A stretch of DNA of 64,000 bases from JAVBKU01 sp031553875. Lineage in GTDB: Bacteria; Bacteroidota; Bacteroidia; Bacteroidales; Rikenellaceae. The notes under the pieces were generated by a model that was not told the DNA's origin, ran no database searches, and saw only the letters and a program-made list of their open reading frames with translations. Below are positions 62,602-64,000 of the stretch, in pieces (within the stretch, counting starts at the first letter, position 1; each line of letters begins with the position of its first letter). The stretch covers positions 186,001 through 250,000 of the forward strand of contig JAVBKU010000004.1 of the NCBI GenBank assembly GCA_031553875.1, given 5' to 3'. The translations under genes and the position numbers were made by a program.

Positions 62602-63522
62602 ATGAAAGTATTGGTAGCAACTGAAAAACCTTTTGCCAAGGCAGCTGTCGACGGCATTAAGGATATAATCGCCAAAGCGGGCCACGAAATAGCCCTGCTG
62701 GAAAAATATGCAGACAAAGCCGAGCTTCTGGCAGCCGTTAAGGACGCCGACGCCCTGATCATCCGCAGCGACAAGGTCACTCCCGAGGTTGTGGCCGCAG
62801 CAGGTAAACTCAAGATCGTTGTGCGCGCCGGAGCGGGTTATGACAACGTAGACCTCCCCTCTTGCACCGACAAGGGTATCGTGGTGATGAACACTCCCGG
62901 CCAGAACTCCAACGCTGTGGCCGAGTTGGCCATAGGCATGATGATATTCATGGCCCGCAACCAGTTCACCCCCGGCACAGGTACGGAGATCAGCGGCAAG
63001 AGGCTGGGCATCCATGCCTACGGTAACGTAGGCCGCCTGGTTGGCCGCTACGGCAAGGCTATGGGCATGAAGGTTACTGCCTTCGACCCCTTCGCCGATC
63101 CCAAGGTATTCGAGTGCGACGACGTACAGGTGGCTTGCTCTGAAAAGGACCTTTACGCCAACTCGGACTATCTGTCGCTCCACATTCCCGCCACTCCGCA
63201 GACCAAGAACTCGATCAACTACGACCTGCTGACAAGCATGCCCAAGGGTGCTACCTTGGTCAACACCGCCCGCAAGGAGGTTATCGACGAAGCAGGTATG
63301 ATCAAGGCGCTGGAAGAAAGGCAGGACCTGAAATACATCACCGACATCGCGGCCGACTCACAGAGCCTGATGGAAGAGAAGTTCGGCAAACGCGTATTCG
63401 CCACAGCCAAGAAGATGGGCGCCGAGACAGCCGAAGCCAATATCAACGCCGGCCTTGCTGCCGCGAACCAGATCGTGGCCTTCTTCGAAAGCGGCGACAA
63501 GCGTTTCCAGGTAAACAAATAG
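62602..63522 (+). CDS. serA: Short D-3-phosphoglycerate dehydrogenase-like protein
   Basis: A 306-residue D-2-hydroxyacid dehydrogenase lacking the C-terminal ACT domain of longer SerA proteins. NAD-binding GIHAYGNVGR is at residues 136-145 and NTARKEVIDE gives Arg224. The canonical catalytic His in TPHIG is absent: the same place reads TAKKMGAETAEAN (residues 268-280). This form is known to me from Bacteroides SerA. It follows serC in the serine pathway. Confidence 0.9.
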   Translation: MKVLVATEKPFAKAAVDGIKDIIAKAGHEIALLEKYADKAELLAAVKDADALIIRSDKVTPEVVAAAGKLKIVVRAGAGYDNVDLPSCTDKGIVVMNTPGQNSNAVAELAIGMMIFMARNQFTPGTGTEISGKRLGIHAYGNVGRLVGRYGKAMGMKVTAFDPFADPKVFECDDVQVACSEKDLYANSDYLSLHIPATPQTKNSINYDLLTSMPKGATLVNTARKEVIDEAGMIKALEERQDLKYITDIAADSQSLMEEKFGKRVFATAKKMGAETAEANINAGLAAANQIVAFFESGDKRFQVNK

Positions 63523-63555
63523 CAACGCCTGCCCGCGCTTAGCGCGAGAAAACTA

Positions 63556-63595
63556 TCAGGGCGCTCTGGCTTATTGGCAGAGTGCCCTGATTTTA
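63556..63595 (+). terminator. Rho-independent terminator after serA
   Basis: A 13-bp stem TCAGGGCGCTCTG / CAGAGTGCCCTGA with one G-T wobble and a 9-base loop, then TTTTATA. Confidence 0.82.
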
Positions 63596-63686
63596 TAGAC
63601 GGTATAAGGCAGATAAGGTACTCTACCCGTTTTATTTTCGGAATAAAAGTGTTATTTTGCACCCTAATTTCAATTCAAGTAAGCGT

Positions 63687-64000
63687 ATGTTCATGAAAAC
63701 TCTTTTGTCGACAGGAATGATGGCCGTGGCGTGTAGCGCCGTGGCACAGAATAGCGCGATCGATGGTAACGATCCGCTGAAAACGGTCATGGTCATAGGT
63801 GACAAACTCATAAGGGAGACCCCTTTTGAGTATAAGCTGACACTCCCCGCCGCGCGCAGGACGTTCATGACCCTGCAGTGCGTCGATTTCGGACGTTCAT
63901 TCGGGCTCGGCCGCAGCGCCGTGGCCTACGCTTATACACATATGGATATAGCCAAGGATACGGCCTTTCTCATGCAGCTCGACCACAACGACGGTTGTCG
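63687..64000 (+). CDS. Secreted protein, N-terminal part (runs off window)
   Basis: About 104 codons are visible from ATG 63687. MFMKTLLSTGMMAVACSAVA is a signal peptide. The mature part begins NSAIDGNDPLKTVMVIGDKL and holds RRTFMTLQCVDFGRSFGLGR and AYTHMDIAKDTAFLMQLDHN. The last segment is reminiscent of beta-sandwich modules in secreted Bacteroidetes hydrolases, but I cannot identify the family. The end is outside the window. Confidence 0.6.
   Translation, partial: MFMKTLLSTGMMAVACSAVAQNSAIDGNDPLKTVMVIGDKLIRETPFEYKLTLPAARRTFMTLQCVDFGRSFGLGRSAVAYAYTHMDIAKDTAFLMQLDHNDGC

Noticed and set aside
1..64000. CRISPR arrays, tRNA and rRNA genes
   Set aside because: I looked for regularly spaced repeats and tRNA T-loop/acceptor patterns and saw none; a dedicated scan would be more sensitive.

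Overview
The window looks like the chromosome of a Bacteroidales bacterium. The protein families are those of the Bacteroidetes: a MoxR/Bat aerotolerance operon, GSCFA and DUF3109 proteins, an S16 with a long Ala/Glu-rich tail, a short SerA, and an acyl-CoA carboxylase beta subunit with a separate biotin carrier. Many genes are preceded by the Bacteroidetes -7 promoter element TAnnTTTG. The family Rikenellaceae (Alistipes-like) is a guess. No tRNA, rRNA or CRISPR was seen.

Layout. 1-5.2 kb: the Bat operon (moxR 3' end, DUF58, BatD-like, BatC, BatA, BatB). 5.3-11.1 kb, minus strand: rimM/rpsP, an outer-membrane barrel, SufT/SufE-type Fe-S genes, an alkaline-phosphatase-family protein with a lost metal site, a zinc-ribbon membrane protein and a GSCFA protein. 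11.2-21.8 kb: ispE, a biotin-dependent carboxylase pair, a DHOD-like enzyme, yggS, lpd, mrp, sppA and a class III aminotransferase. 21.9-27.1 kb, minus: gltX, a SIMPL protein, ychF and znuCA. 27.4-32.2 kb: a complete-looking integrated microvirus (ssDNA phage) of about 4.7 kb. 32.3-40.6 kb: a lipoprotein, an XRE regulator, a HIT protein, a relA/spoT-recA-bcp group and dnaA. 40.8-52.1 kb: a phosphohexomutase, then a long minus-strand series (O-methyltransferase, M16 peptidase, uvrA, pyrI/pyrB, yigZ, lepB, dapB). 52.4-54.3 kb: truA and galK. 54.4-61.0 kb, minus: a GH28 enzyme, an M23/LysM peptidase, DUF3109, ddl, nadD, gmk and yicC. 61.3-63.5 kb: serC and serA. The start of a secreted protein runs off the right end.

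The most interesting region is the provirus. It encodes a major capsid protein, pilot protein, putative scaffold, HUH replication initiator and a J/VP8-like basic peptide, but no integrase. It lies between two 28-bp sites that look like XerC/XerD dif sites. Joining the outer arms of the two sites rebuilds a better dif than either site now present, which is the pattern expected of host Xer-mediated integration. A rough hand count shows G>C on the + strand to the left and C>G to the right, and genes right of the provirus mostly run on the minus strand. Together this suggests that the window spans the replication terminus and that dif is the true chromosomal site. In that case dnaA lies only about 7 kb from the terminus.

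Two other items are worth following up. A pair of roughly 160-175 bp foldback elements shares the terminal sequence AGAGTTTGTCT; one lies between the apparent truA promoter and truA, the other between serC and serA. A family of palindromes, TATTTACA-nn-TGTAAATA, is found in intergenic DNA at 33.8-39.0 kb.
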